NCBI GenBank assembly: GCA_030536755.1
Contig: JAUNPJ010000025.1
Coordinates: 10,378 to 43,595 of the forward strand
Origin: Eubacteriales bacterium
Lineage (GTDB): Bacteria > Bacillota > Clostridia > Lachnospirales > Lachnospiraceae
Direction of reading: 5' to 3'
Length of the DNA: 33,218 bases
In this document: piece by piece, positions 6,529 to 14,977 of the stretch
Numbering within the stretch: position 1 is the first letter of the stretch
How the letters are laid out: each line of letters begins with the position of its first letter
Translations under genes and position numbers: made by a program
Notes under the pieces: generated by a model
Databases searched by the model: none
Seen by the model: the letters and a program-made list of their open reading frames with translations, nothing else
What the model was told of the DNA's origin: nothing

Positions 6529-7989
6529 ATGAACTGGTTAGATGATGCGATTGGGTTTCTGTCTCCTGAATGGGGATACAGGCGTCAAAAATGGCGTGAA
6601 GCACTTAGAAATTATGATGCCGGTAATAATGAAAGGCTAAATGCAAACTGGCGGGTTATAAATCAATCTGCTGAGAATACAGACCGCTATAGCAGGGATA
6701 CAGTAAGAGCCAGGGCCAGGGATCTGGAACGCAATTCCGATATGATGAATGGGGTTGCCGGAGCATTTCGGCGAAATGTCATAGGGGCCGGATTTGAGCT
6801 GAGGGCGGACACCGATGCGCCGGATATTAACGAAAAGATACAGGAACTGTGGAAGAAGTGGTGTAAGAAAAAGAACTGCGATGTAACAGAAACGCAGGGC
6901 TTGAATGATATATTGAGGATGCTGGTCCAGAGAAAGAAGATTGACGGCGGAATTTTAATTGTAAAAAGATACTCAAAAACAGGAATTATTCCGTTTAAGC
7001 TTCAAATTTTGGAAGTTGATGAACTGGATTCTATGCAAATAGCGCCCTTGCATAAGGGAAATCGTGTTGTAGGCGGGGTTGAATACAACTCCTGGAACAA
7101 GGCGGAACGTTATTACATCCGGCAATATGATGTAGATGGTTTCGGCATAGGAAAGCCTTACTGCCTGGAAGCGGAAGATGTAATTTTTTTCTTTGAAAAG
7201 AGAAGACCTTCGCAGCTAAGAGAAATGTCTGACATGACTCCGACAATTACGCGGATAAGGGATACCAATGAATTTATGACGGCAGTATCCGTAAAAGAAC
7301 GAATCATGGCTTGCCTTTCCATTTTTATTAAACGGGCATTCCCTACAGTGAACGGCCTGCCTGGGCGAAATTCAACAGAAAGGCGCATATCTTACGAGGG
7401 AAAGACATTATCTCCTGGAATGATAAAAGAACTAAATCAAGGGGATGATGTGGAGGTTGTAAATCCGAACGGACAGGCAACGGATGCAACTGACTATATC
7501 AAACTAAATGAACGCCTGATTGCTTCCGGACAGGGATTGAGTTATGAATCCGTATCCAGGGACATGTCACAAAGCACGTATTCTTCTGCAAGGCAGGGGA
7601 TTATTGAAGACGGAATAACATATGGTGAGGACAAGGAAAAAATTCTGGAAATTTTGGACGAAATCTACGAAACATTTATTATCTCTGCGGTTCTTAAAGG
7701 CGTGATTGAAATACCAAAATTCTGGGAACAGAAAGAAGTGTACTTTAAGCATCATTGGGTTGAGAAGCCCAAACCGTGGATTGACCCTGCAAAAGAGGCG
7801 AATGCGAATAAAATCGCCCTTCAGACCGGGCAAAAGACATTCTCGCAAATCTGCGCTGAGAACGGGCGGGATTGGAAGGAAACCATTGATGAGATGGCGG
7901 ATATTGCATTATACGCAAATGAAAAAGGCGTGACGATAGGAGGTGTATCGGGATTTGCAAAAGAAAAGCAAGGCGGAAACGATAAATAG
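6529..7989 (+). CDS. Portal protein (lambda gpB family)
   Basis: A 486-residue protein of standard length for lambda-type portals. The N-terminus has RNYDAGNNERLNANWRV and then TVRARARDLERNSDMMNGV, typical of the family. The C-terminal half has SYESVSRDMSQSTYSSARQG, the clip/wing region conserved in gpB-like portals. The dodecamer forms the DNA channel at one head vertex, binds terminase during packaging and later the tail. The 3' end overlaps the protease gene in another frame, as is common for this gene pair. Confidence 0.92.
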   Translation: MNWLDDAIGFLSPEWGYRRQKWREALRNYDAGNNERLNANWRVINQSAENTDRYSRDTVRARARDLERNSDMMNGVAGAFRRNVIGAGFELRADTDAPDINEKIQELWKKWCKKKNCDVTETQGLNDILRMLVQRKKIDGGILIVKRYSKTGIIPFKLQILEVDELDSMQIAPLHKGNRVVGGVEYNSWNKAERYYIRQYDVDGFGIGKPYCLEAEDVIFFFEKRRPSQLREMSDMTPTITRIRDTNEFMTAVSVKERIMACLSIFIKRAFPTVNGLPGRNSTERRISYEGKTLSPGMIKELNQGDDVEVVNPNGQATDATDYIKLNERLIASGQGLSYESVSRDMSQSTYSSARQGIIEDGITYGEDKEKILEILDEIYETFIISAVLKGVIEIPKFWEQKEVYFKHHWVEKPKPWIDPAKEANANKIALQTGQKTFSQICAENGRDWKETIDEMADIALYANEKGVTIGGVSGFAKEKQGGNDK

Positions 7990-8551
7990 AAGCTATTTCG
8001 AACCAACCGGGTTTCGTTCCGTTGATGGAGAAGGAAATGAGCGGAAATTTGAACTTACATTTTCTTCTGAAGAGCCTTATAAAAGATGGTTTGGAGATGA
8101 AGTACTCGACCATTCAGAAGGATGCGGAAATCTGGAACGTCTGAATTCAATTGGGTGCCTGCTATTCAACCATAACCGAGATGATGTGGTTGGAAAAATA
8201 TTGCGGGCGTGGATTTCAGATGGAAAAGGTCATGCGGAAGTTGAATTTGATACGGACGAGCGATCTGAAATCATCTACCAGAAAGTGAAAAACGGGACAC
8301 TGAAAGCAACCTCATTCGCATATCGGGTCGGCGTCTGGGAGGATGTTAAGGCCGGAGAAAACAGTTCTGACGGGCGCTTCAAGGGTCCGATCAGCATTGC
8401 AAAATCGTGGACTGCTATGGAAATATCGATTGTGACTGTTCCGGCAGACGCTACAGTAGGGGTTGGAAGGAATGAACAGAAAGAAGAAAACCCGCTGGAT
8501 TGGTATGAAAAGCAGATTCAGGTGAACAAAAATAAGATGGGAGGATTTTAA
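7955..8551 (+). CDS. Prohead maturation protease (S78/HK97 type)
   Basis: About 198 residues. The catalytic pattern of the HK97 protease family is visible: histidine in LLFNHNRDDVVGKI, serine in LKATSFAYRVGVW, and the later strand AMEISIVTVPADATVGVGR. It trims the capsid precursor and scaffold during prohead maturation. The TTG at 7955 is preferred because ATAGGAGGTG (7937-7945) lies upstream of it; the GTG at 7943 overlaps that site. It is embedded in the end of the portal gene and two bases precede the capsid gene. Confidence 0.85.
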   Translation: MQKKSKAETINRSYFEPTGFRSVDGEGNERKFELTFSSEEPYKRWFGDEVLDHSEGCGNLERLNSIGCLLFNHNRDDVVGKILRAWISDGKGHAEVEFDTDERSEIIYQKVKNGTLKATSFAYRVGVWEDVKAGENSSDGRFKGPISIAKSWTAMEISIVTVPADATVGVGRNEQKEENPLDWYEKQIQVNKNKMGGF

Positions 8552-8553
8552 CG

Positions 8554-10053
8554 ATGGGAAGAAAGGAAGCATTGGAAAGACAGCAGGAAATTGTAAGCAC
8601 GGCCGCAAAAGAGAAGAGAGGGCTGACGGATGAGGAGTCCAGGGAGTTTTCAAATCTCCAGGTAATTATTGATGCGGAACCACAGAATAGGAGCGATGGA
8701 GAACGTGGTGCTGGGGATGCCGGGCAGGAAGGGGAAGAATCTGATAATACCCGTGAAGCAGAACGGCAGCGAGTGAAGGATATTATGGATATCTGCCGCG
8801 GAATGGGAATTGATATGGAACGCACTCAGGAATACATTACGGGAGATATGACAGTGGATGGAGTCAGAAAAGCGATTATGGACGGCATGATTAGAGATAA
8901 AGCACCGGTTCCAGCATCACCATCGGTAATAAGGAGCGAGGAAGACAAGTTCCGCGCAGCCGCAACCGATGCCCTTCTCTTAAGGGGAGGCATTGAACTT
9001 AAGGAACCGGCAGATGGGGCAATGGATTTAAGGGGAATGTCGCTCCGGGATATGGTAATTCGTTCTGCTAATGATTACAGTCTGTTACAGAAAAGCAACA
9101 GTGACCTGTATGAGGTTGCTGTGCGGCAGTTTATGAATCCGAGCGCAGCGTTCCCTGCTATTATGGATAATGCAATCGAAAAGGCGTATAAAGAGGGATA
9201 CAAAAGCGTAGAGGCTACGTTCGAGAGATGGACGAAGCGAGGCGAATTAAAGGATTTCAAGACGCACGATAATTATTATCTGTCTGGACCTGCCGGAGAG
9301 TTTCTGGAAGTTCCGGAAGGCGGCGAGCTGAAGCACGATACTATGACGGATGAGAAGCTTCCGACCAGAAAATTAAAGACATATGGCCGCCAGTTCACCA
9401 TGACCAGACAGGCGTTTATTAATGATGATGTAGGATTCATCGTTAAGATGCCCGCAAAATATGCAAAGTCACAGAAAAAGACGATTAATAAGCAGGTATA
9501 TGATGTTTTATTCAACAATTCTGCTATTTATGACGGAAAGAAGCTTTTCTGCGCAGACCACAAGAACATCCTGGCCGTCGGTTCTAAGCCTACGCTTCAG
9601 TCATTAACCAAGATGATGATGGCGCTCCAGCTGCAGAAAAATCAGTTTGATGAGGCTATCTACATTCGTCCTGCTGTGATTGTGACTCCGATTGGATATG
9701 GACAGGACTTTTTTACAATTTTAAACAGTGAGAATATCGAAACAGAGGGCAACACGAAAGCCAAAAACCCATTATACAAGTACCGCTCTAATTTGGAAAT
9801 TGTGGAAGAGCCGGTGCTGAATGCATTGGCAAAAGGAGGAAAACTTCCTTGGTTTATGGTCGGTGACAAGGATGATGTGGATGGTGTCCAGGTTGATTAT
9901 CTGAATGGAAAATCAGAACCGAATATCAGAAGAAGCGAAGTGGCTGGCCAGCTTGGAGTTGTCTGGGATATCTTTTCAGATTGGGGAATTACCGTAATGG
10001 ATTATCGCGGAATGGTTCGAAATGATGGTGTGGCAATTGATTTCAGTTTATAA
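8554..10053 (+). CDS. Major capsid protein with N-terminal scaffold-like domain
   Basis: A 499-residue protein. The first about 130 residues are a charged, helical region like the HK97 delta/scaffold domain, likely removed by the upstream protease. The rest shows capsid features: LYEVAVRQFMNPSAAFPAIM, then AYKEGYKSVEATFERW, TRKLKTYGRQFTMTRQAFIN, and KKLFCADHKN, resembling Mu gpT-type major head subunits with the HK97 fold. It assembles the icosahedral shell. The gene follows the protease by two bases and has a strong GGGAGG site. Confidence 0.9.
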   Translation: MGRKEALERQQEIVSTAAKEKRGLTDEESREFSNLQVIIDAEPQNRSDGERGAGDAGQEGEESDNTREAERQRVKDIMDICRGMGIDMERTQEYITGDMTVDGVRKAIMDGMIRDKAPVPASPSVIRSEEDKFRAAATDALLLRGGIELKEPADGAMDLRGMSLRDMVIRSANDYSLLQKSNSDLYEVAVRQFMNPSAAFPAIMDNAIEKAYKEGYKSVEATFERWTKRGELKDFKTHDNYYLSGPAGEFLEVPEGGELKHDTMTDEKLPTRKLKTYGRQFTMTRQAFINDDVGFIVKMPAKYAKSQKKTINKQVYDVLFNNSAIYDGKKLFCADHKNILAVGSKPTLQSLTKMMMALQLQKNQFDEAIYIRPAVIVTPIGYGQDFFTILNSENIETEGNTKAKNPLYKYRSNLEIVEEPVLNALAKGGKLPWFMVGDKDDVDGVQVDYLNGKSEPNIRRSEVAGQLGVVWDIFSDWGITVMDYRGMVRNDGVAIDFSL

Positions 10054-10065
10054 AGGAGGCGCAGG

Positions 10066-10395
10066 ATGAAAGCAAGCTACTGGCAGAGAGGCGAGACAAT
10101 TGATTTCAAAAACAATACCGGAAAAAAAATCGAGGCGACAGATATCGTTGTGATTGGAACCCGGATTGGAGTTGCAGGCGGAGATATTGAGAATGGGGAA
10201 ACTGGCGCTGTGCATGTGACGGGAGTATTTCAGATGAAGAAAAAGGCCGAGGCGGTTGCACTAGGGCAGCTTCTGTATGCAGATAAGGACTCTATGGATA
10301 TCACAGGAACGGAAGACGGGAATATTCCTGCGGGATGGGCGGTATATCCGTCGGGGGCTGACTCGAATTCTGTATATGTGAAATTGCTGGGGTGA
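10066..10395 (+). CDS. Capsid decoration / cement protein (DUF2190)
   Basis: A 109-residue, beta-rich protein. It shows the DUF2190 pattern: polar NNTGKKIEATDIVVIGTRIG, a central NGETGAVHVTGVFQMKKKA with GQLLYADKD, and the closing PAGWAVYPSGADSNSVYVKL. Members of this family sit on or between capsid hexamers and stabilise the packed head. Directly after the capsid gene with GGAGG upstream, the usual place. High confidence from motif and position. Confidence 0.85.
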   Translation: MKASYWQRGETIDFKNNTGKKIEATDIVVIGTRIGVAGGDIENGETGAVHVTGVFQMKKKAEAVALGQLLYADKDSMDITGTEDGNIPAGWAVYPSGADSNSVYVKLLG

Positions 10396-10399
10396 TGAT

Positions 10400-10648
10400 A
10401 TGGAAAAATTGGTGGCTACCCATTATATTTTGCATCTATCGAAGCAGTATGAACCAGGAGACGAACTTCCAGCTTCAGACGAATCTATGGTAAACGCATG
10501 GATTTCTGCTGGAACGGCAATGTGGCAAACAGAAGAAATAAGTTCAGGAGACAGAAGGAAAGCTTTCGCACAAACTGCAGAACCCGGTCTTCCGGCCGCT
10601 GACAGCGAATCGGAGCCAGGCGGAAAATTGATAGGGAAAGTAAGGTGA
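10400..10648 (+). CDS. Hypothetical head-region protein (82 aa)
   Basis: An 82-residue acidic protein beginning with a conserved-looking block (THYILHLSKQYEPGDELP, then MVNAWISAGTAMW) seen in small proteins following DUF2190 genes in Clostridial phages. A proline/serine/glutamate-rich tail follows (about 55-76). It starts with ATG five bases after the preceding stop. Probably a head completion or capsid-associated protein by position; no defined family. Confidence 0.65.
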   Translation: MEKLVATHYILHLSKQYEPGDELPASDESMVNAWISAGTAMWQTEEISSGDRRKAFAQTAEPGLPAADSESEPGGKLIGKVR

Positions 10649-10659
10649 GTTAGTGCAGG

Positions 10660-11004
10660 ATGAGTTTTAAAGAAGCTATTAAGAATGATATTCTTTCGAC
10701 ATTTCTTAATTTGCAGGAATTCGGTGAGATACATATGGTTGATGGGCGCGAGATGACCGTTATCGTGGACAACCTGGAGATGGTGGAACGCGCCAAAGCA
10801 TATAAAAAATTCGACCGATTCGAGGCGGAAAAAGGACCTGTCTACTTAAAACATATCCTGTTCTATGTGTCAAAGGCGGAGTTTGGCGCACTCCCTACGA
10901 TTGGGCGAATGATGCGGTTTGATGGAAAAGAGTACTTTGTAACAGATGCCATTAATGAAGACGGGATTTACAGTATCAGTTTGGAAAGGAAGAGGATTGC
11001 GTGA
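10660..11004 (+). CDS. Head-tail connector / XkdH-like protein (putative)
   Basis: A 114-residue protein, N-terminal helix (FKEAIKNDILSTFLNLQEFG) then a beta-rich half ending FDGKEYFVTDAINEDGIYSISLERKR. This arrangement resembles the small head-closure or stopper proteins that lie between capsid and gp10-like genes in many Gram-positive phages. It overlaps the next gene by four bases. Family is guessed from shape and gene order. Confidence 0.55.
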   Translation: MSFKEAIKNDILSTFLNLQEFGEIHMVDGREMTVIVDNLEMVERAKAYKKFDRFEAEKGPVYLKHILFYVSKAEFGALPTIGRMMRFDGKEYFVTDAINEDGIYSISLERKRIA

Positions 11005-11666
11005 AGCAGCTCCAGGTAGAAGTACCCAGAGAATTTTTAAAGGCAATTGAAGGACGGCTGGATGAGGTCACTGCTTTAAATAAAAAAATAAATGTAGCGG
11101 CAAATGATGTGGCAAAGAAAACGCGGAAGCTCCTTATCCAACGCATGGTTGAGGAATATCAGGGCGAAGTTGCGAGAAAGCCTGCACTGATGAAAAAATC
11201 AAAAATTGAGAAAGCAGGTTCAAAACGCTTTGACGCATCCGTTATTTTTAAATCGCCGGTATATAACATTGAAAATTACCATGTGATTCCGAATCCAAGG
11301 CGTTGGGCACAGAAGGCTGGTACGGCGAAATACAAGAAACTCAGAATCAAGGGAAATGTGCTTCGTTCTGGTACGAAACCTTTGGACCGTGCATTTTTTG
11401 TTACGTTTCGCAATGGCCATACGGCGGTTGTGGAGCGCGCAGAAGGAAAGTATGTGTATAAAAAGAAATATCGGAATACATCGAAGAGCAGGCCCAGAAA
11501 GCGTCATCCGATTAAGGCAAAAGAGAAAATTAGAACTCTTATGTCTCCATCTTACCAGACATCAGTTGGTGGACGCGTTTACGAGAAAGAAGCAGATAAT
11601 ATTCCAGAGATGATGCTGCTTGAAATTGAGAACGTCATTTCGAGAACATTGGAGAAGACAAAATGA
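11001..11666 (+). CDS. Minor tail / head-tail completion protein (gpZ or gp10-like)
   Basis: A 221-residue very basic protein: an N-terminal helical region (about 10-50), a central lysine/arginine-rich part (KYKKLRIKGNVLRSG, RNTSKSRPRKRHPIKAK), and a C-terminal helix (IPEMMLLEIENVISRTLEK). These features fit the phage minor tail protein Z / gp10 group that prepares the head for tail joining. It starts with GTG at 11001, overlapping the previous stop by four bases. The next gene starts within its stop (four-base overlap). Confidence 0.6.
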   Translation: MKQLQVEVPREFLKAIEGRLDEVTALNKKINVAANDVAKKTRKLLIQRMVEEYQGEVARKPALMKKSKIEKAGSKRFDASVIFKSPVYNIENYHVIPNPRRWAQKAGTAKYKKLRIKGNVLRSGTKPLDRAFFVTFRNGHTAVVERAEGKYVYKKKYRNTSKSRPRKRHPIKAKEKIRTLMSPSYQTSVGGRVYEKEADNIPEMMLLEIENVISRTLEKTK

Positions 11667-12187
11667 GGACATACGGGAAGACGCCATTGGGGCTTCAGGA
11701 TGCATTAAAGGATGAAGTGGAAATGCTGCTTGATGGGATGCTTTTTAAACAGCCCAAGGGGAAAGAACTTGTTCCAATGAAGGTATATAGGCAGCTGCTT
11801 CCAATTCCAGAAGGGCCAGCCCCTGAAAATGGCGAAGAAGAGGAAGAAGAGGAAGAAGATATTCTCGCTAGATGTCCCTGGGCACTTATAAGGATTAATG
11901 AGGGCGGCATGGATGGAATTAAAGGGAAACAGGAGGCGGTTGTTACAATCGGTTTCGGTGTTTACGATGATAGCGCAGATAATCAGGGACATCGGGCAAT
12001 CATGTCGGTAATCGAATGTATTTACGAACGATTTGCCAAGAACCCGATACTTGCCAACGGGTTTACATGCAGCGAGGAGTTCCGATATGCGCTTCAGGAA
12101 GATACGGGGCTATTTCCTTATTTCTTCGGAGCTTTAACAACAGAATTTTCATTTAGCGGATTTCGAAGGGAGAATAATTTAATATGA
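11663..12187 (+). CDS. Tail terminator-like protein with poly-glutamate insert
   Basis: A 174-residue protein. Helix-rich start (LQDALKDEVEMLLDGM), then a proline and glutamate run (GEEEEEEEED, about 57-66) encoded by a GAA/GAG tract (about 11836-11860), then a beta-alpha part (QEAVVTIGFGVYDD, HRAIMSVIECIYERF, EFSFSGF). The beta strands flanking a helix and the location before the sheath gene match tail-terminator or completion proteins that cap the tail tube. The acidic run is low-complexity and probably a flexible linker. Confidence 0.5.
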   Translation: MRTYGKTPLGLQDALKDEVEMLLDGMLFKQPKGKELVPMKVYRQLLPIPEGPAPENGEEEEEEEEDILARCPWALIRINEGGMDGIKGKQEAVVTIGFGVYDDSADNQGHRAIMSVIECIYERFAKNPILANGFTCSEEFRYALQEDTGLFPYFFGALTTEFSFSGFRRENNLI

Positions 12188-12462
12188 CAGAAAACGCAAG
12201 CAAGGTAGAGCCGGTAGATATCGGAGAAGAGAAGAATGAATTGACAGGAGAGGTTAGAATTTATGTCGGCCCCCCAATCCGGGGCGTAGCAGTGGGGACT
12301 GTGTTTAAAAATGGATTAACGCCAGCAATGGAAAACGCTATTTCCAAAAAGCCGATATTGAAGGGACTGCTGGTTCCGGTTTCGAGAATCCAGGAGGTGA
12401 GGCGGAGCCTTGACACAGCCGGGTCCGCATTAAACCGAATTTATAAAGAAGCAGAAAAATAG
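12184..12462 (+). CDS. Hypothetical protein preceding tail sheath (92 aa)
   Basis: A 92-residue protein with VRIYVGPPIRGVAVGTVFKNGL and KGLLVPVSRIQEVRRSL. A protein with this pattern is frequent just before the sheath gene in Clostridial contractile-tail prophages, but its role is not known. It overlaps the previous gene by four bases. No membrane segment or catalytic motif is seen. Confidence 0.65.
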   Translation: MTENASKVEPVDIGEEKNELTGEVRIYVGPPIRGVAVGTVFKNGLTPAMENAISKKPILKGLLVPVSRIQEVRRSLDTAGSALNRIYKEAEK

Positions 12463-12476
12463 CAGGAGGAAGAGAA

Positions 12477-13928
12477 ATGTATAAACACAGAATCGAGACG
12501 GAAGAAAAAAGCACGGACATCAGCATCGTAAATGAGACAAATGCTGGAATTATTTTTGCTGCAGGAACGTCCGCTGTTAATATGGCATCTGATCCATATG
12601 GAATTACGAACGTCCCTGTTATGATATCTGGGCTTGCGGAGGCGAAGGCAAAACTTGGGTATTCGGACGATTTGGGTTCTTACACATTAGGAAATACCAT
12701 TCAGTCAAACTTTGTAGTATTTCAGAATATCCCTGCGGTATTTGTAAATGTATTAGACCCGAAGAAGCACAAGAAAGCCTTAGCGGAAAAGGTGTGCGCT
12801 GTGACGGAAGGCATTGCAAAGGTCGTGGATAAAGGAATTCTTCTGGACCAGATGGTAGTAAAGAAAGACACGGTGGCATTAGTTTCGGGAACGGATTATA
12901 TTGCAGAGTTTGAAGGCGATGGGAGCGTATCGATTACGCTAATGGAAAATGAAAAAACGAAGGGTGCGTCAGAACTGAAAGTATCCGGAACAGTCATTGA
13001 CCCGTCCATGGTTACGGAAGATGATGTTATCGGTGGATACGACCTGCTCACTGGTAAGGAAGAGGGATTGGAGCTTGTGCGCCGCGCGTATCCAATGTTT
13101 GGGATTCCTGTCTCTGAAATTACGGCTCCCGGATGGTCTCGAAATCCGAAAGTTGCCGGTGTGATGGCAGCCAAAACCGAAGAGATTAACGGGGTTCGTC
13201 AAGCAATGGCATTGATCGATATTGATACGCAGACCTATCCCAAAATCACGGATTTGGGAAAGGCCAAAAGTGATTTGGCGATTAACGGAAGAAATTGCAC
13301 TCTTTTGTGGCCAATGGCGAGGCGGGGCGCACAGGTACTGGATTATAGCGCTGTATGGGCTGCAGCAGCCCATAATACGGATGCGGAATATAATAACATT
13401 CCAACAAAAAGCGCATCAAATGAGCTTTTGAATGTGACGGCACCGGTAACAAACGGCGGGACAGAGGATATCATTATTGATTTAACCCAGGCTGAATACG
13501 CAAACAGCATTGGAATCGTGGTAATGATTAACGACCAGGGTGTAAGAGCATACGGAAATAATACCGCAGCCTATCCGAATACCAAGGACCCGAAGGATCG
13601 GTGGATTCCGTGCCGACGGGGGATGAACTGGTACCGCAATGGATTCGTTCAGCGGTACTGTGACCGCGTGGACGATCCGACCGATTACCGGAAGATTGAA
13701 TCATTCCTTATTGATGAAAACATTTTGCTCAATACCTGGGCGGGAAACCGGTGGATTGCAGGAGGAAAAATTACTTACAACGAGTCAGAAAATCCCATTG
13801 AGCAGATTCTGGATGGGAAAATTGTTTTTCATACTAATATTGCGTTCTGGACCCCAATGGAACATATTGTGGACGTTGTTGAGTTTGACCCGAACATCAT
13901 TAAAAATGCGTTAGGAGGCGGAGAGTAA
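12477..13928 (+). CDS. Tail sheath protein (contractile)
   Basis: A 483-residue protein of P2 FI / Mu gpL-type sheaths. It begins with TDISIVNETNAGIIFAAGTS. The C-terminal part shows the conserved sheath core: RWIPCRRGMNWYRNGFVQRYCDRVDDP in pieces, then ENILLNTWAGNRWIAGG and the terminal domain DGKIVFHTNIAFWTPMEHIV. It polymerises around the tube and contracts on infection, so the particle is myovirus-like. Strong ribosome site AGGAGGAAG; the stop overlaps the tube-gene start. Confidence 0.92.
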   Translation: MYKHRIETEEKSTDISIVNETNAGIIFAAGTSAVNMASDPYGITNVPVMISGLAEAKAKLGYSDDLGSYTLGNTIQSNFVVFQNIPAVFVNVLDPKKHKKALAEKVCAVTEGIAKVVDKGILLDQMVVKKDTVALVSGTDYIAEFEGDGSVSITLMENEKTKGASELKVSGTVIDPSMVTEDDVIGGYDLLTGKEEGLELVRRAYPMFGIPVSEITAPGWSRNPKVAGVMAAKTEEINGVRQAMALIDIDTQTYPKITDLGKAKSDLAINGRNCTLLWPMARRGAQVLDYSAVWAAAAHNTDAEYNNIPTKSASNELLNVTAPVTNGGTEDIIIDLTQAEYANSIGIVVMINDQGVRAYGNNTAAYPNTKDPKDRWIPCRRGMNWYRNGFVQRYCDRVDDPTDYRKIESFLIDENILLNTWAGNRWIAGGKITYNESENPIEQILDGKIVFHTNIAFWTPMEHIVDVVEFDPNIIKNALGGGE

Positions 13929-14458
13929 TGGGAAAGGACCTGAGAGATGTTGTTCCAGATACTTTGAATGATTTTAATCTATATATTGGAAACTCAAGGA
14001 CGGTAGCCGCTGTCTCTAAGGAAGTTCATATTCCCGCCCTTGTACGGAAAACGGTTTCTACTGATGGGAACGGAGGAACGTATGATACACCTATTCCAGG
14101 AAAATATGAGGCCATTGAGCAGGAAATTCCACTGAAGGCAATCCATGAGGACATGACCGAACTGATGGACCCGATTAAATCTGTGAAGTTGACCTTAAGG
14201 GGAGCTGTGCAATATACGGACCCGGAAACTGGCGACACTGATTTTTACGGAATTGTTTACGTTGTACGCGGAAAATGTAAGTCCACTGAAGGCGGAAGTT
14301 TAAAACCGGGTGAAACCATGGGGACAAAAATCACTTTGTCAGTGAATTATGTCCTGCTGAAGGTCAATGATAAGGAAATCAGGGAGGTCGACTTGATTAA
14401 TGGCGTAGACAAAGTAAACGGAAAAGACATTATGGAAAAGGTAAGAAAACTTTGCTAA
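13928..14458 (+). CDS. Major tail tube protein (P2 FII-like)
   Basis: A 176-residue beta-rich protein with the FII-like pattern: VVPDTLNDFNLYIGN at the start, and in the centre YEAIEQEIPLKAIHEDMTELMDP plus LTLRGAVQYTDPETG. It forms the inner tube, about which the sheath packs, through which DNA passes. Position directly after the sheath is invariant in P2/Mu-like tails. It shares one base with the sheath stop. Confidence 0.9.
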   Translation: MGKDLRDVVPDTLNDFNLYIGNSRTVAAVSKEVHIPALVRKTVSTDGNGGTYDTPIPGKYEAIEQEIPLKAIHEDMTELMDPIKSVKLTLRGAVQYTDPETGDTDFYGIVYVVRGKCKSTEGGSLKPGETMGTKITLSVNYVLLKVNDKEIREVDLINGVDKVNGKDIMEKVRKLC

Positions 14459-14470
14459 GTGGAGGTGTGT

Positions 14471-14824
14471 ATGGAGGAAGGATTGAAATTGATTAAGGAG
14501 GCAGCGGAGGCGGGAGCTTCTGCCAAACCGAAAGAAGAATTGATTATGAAGCTGCACAGTCCGTTTCACTATGCAGGGGAGGAAATCAAGGAATTGAACT
14601 TAACCGGACTGTATGATCTGAAGGCCAAGGACCTGGTTCAGATTGATGATATGGTTCGGCGCACGGGAGATGATGGAAGCGCACCGGAGATGTCGAAGCG
14701 TTATGCGCTTCTTGTAACTGCGAAAGTAATGGACAAACCATTTAATTTCTGCTACGAGATGGATGCGAGGGACGCGGTGAGGCTGAAGAACGTGGTAGCA
14801 GGTTTTTTTTACACGCTGGAATAA
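14471..14824 (+). CDS. Tail assembly chaperone, zero-frame product (gpE / Mu gp41 analogue)
   Basis: A 117-residue protein; the ATG at 14471 is chosen because GTGGAGGTGTGT lies before it. It starts with a helical low-complexity arm and continues with KLHSPFHYAGEEIKELNLTGLYDL, the typical P2/Mu chaperone motif. Just before the stop is an eight-T run coding VVAGFFYTLE. In this family the protein binds the tape measure and, with its frameshifted long form, guides tail-tube assembly. Position between tube and tape measure fits exactly. Confidence 0.85.
   Translation: MEEGLKLIKEAAEAGASAKPKEELIMKLHSPFHYAGEEIKELNLTGLYDLKAKDLVQIDDMVRRTGDDGSAPEMSKRYALLVTAKVMDKPFNFCYEMDARDAVRLKNVVAGFFYTLE
14803..14809 (+). 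promoter_or_regulatory. Slippery heptamer T-TTT-TTT for -1 programmed frameshift
   Basis: Zero-frame codons are GGT TTT TTT TAC. A -1 slip on the last TTT continues as TTA CAC GCT and bypasses the stop at 14822-14824. The heptamer fits X-XXY-YYZ, five codons before the zero-frame stop, as in tail-chaperone genes of many phages. Confidence 0.8.
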
Positions 14825-14967
14825 AGCGGAGTGAAGTAAGACAGATACAGGAAGTGATTGCCAGAATTTCGATTATCACGCATACGGGAATGGAGTATCT
14901 GTACGGAATTCCGATAAGTGAACTGATTGGCTTATTGAAAAGCCTGAATAATGTAATGAAGCGTTAG
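14809..14967 (+). CDS. Frameshift extension of tail assembly chaperone (gpE' / Mu gp42 analogue)
   Basis: Read in the -1 frame, the chaperone continues FFLHAGIKRSEVRQIQEVIA and so on for 52 further residues to the TAG at 14965-14967. The motif KRSE-x-x-x-I and the aromatic EYLYGIPISEL are typical of the second half of these fusion proteins. There is no start codon with a ribosome site for independent translation, so it is made only by frameshifting. The long form is a chaperone and is not expected in the virion. Confidence 0.8.
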   Translation, partial: LHAGIKRSEVRQIQEVIARISIITHTGMEYLYGIPISELIGLLKSLNNVMKR

Positions 14968-14977
14968 GGAGGTTTGG

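Noticed and set aside
11836-11860. GAA/GAG repeat in the tail-terminator-like gene as a phase-variable tract
   Set aside because: The units are mixed triplets that keep frame if they expand, so it is better explained as a flexible acidic linker.
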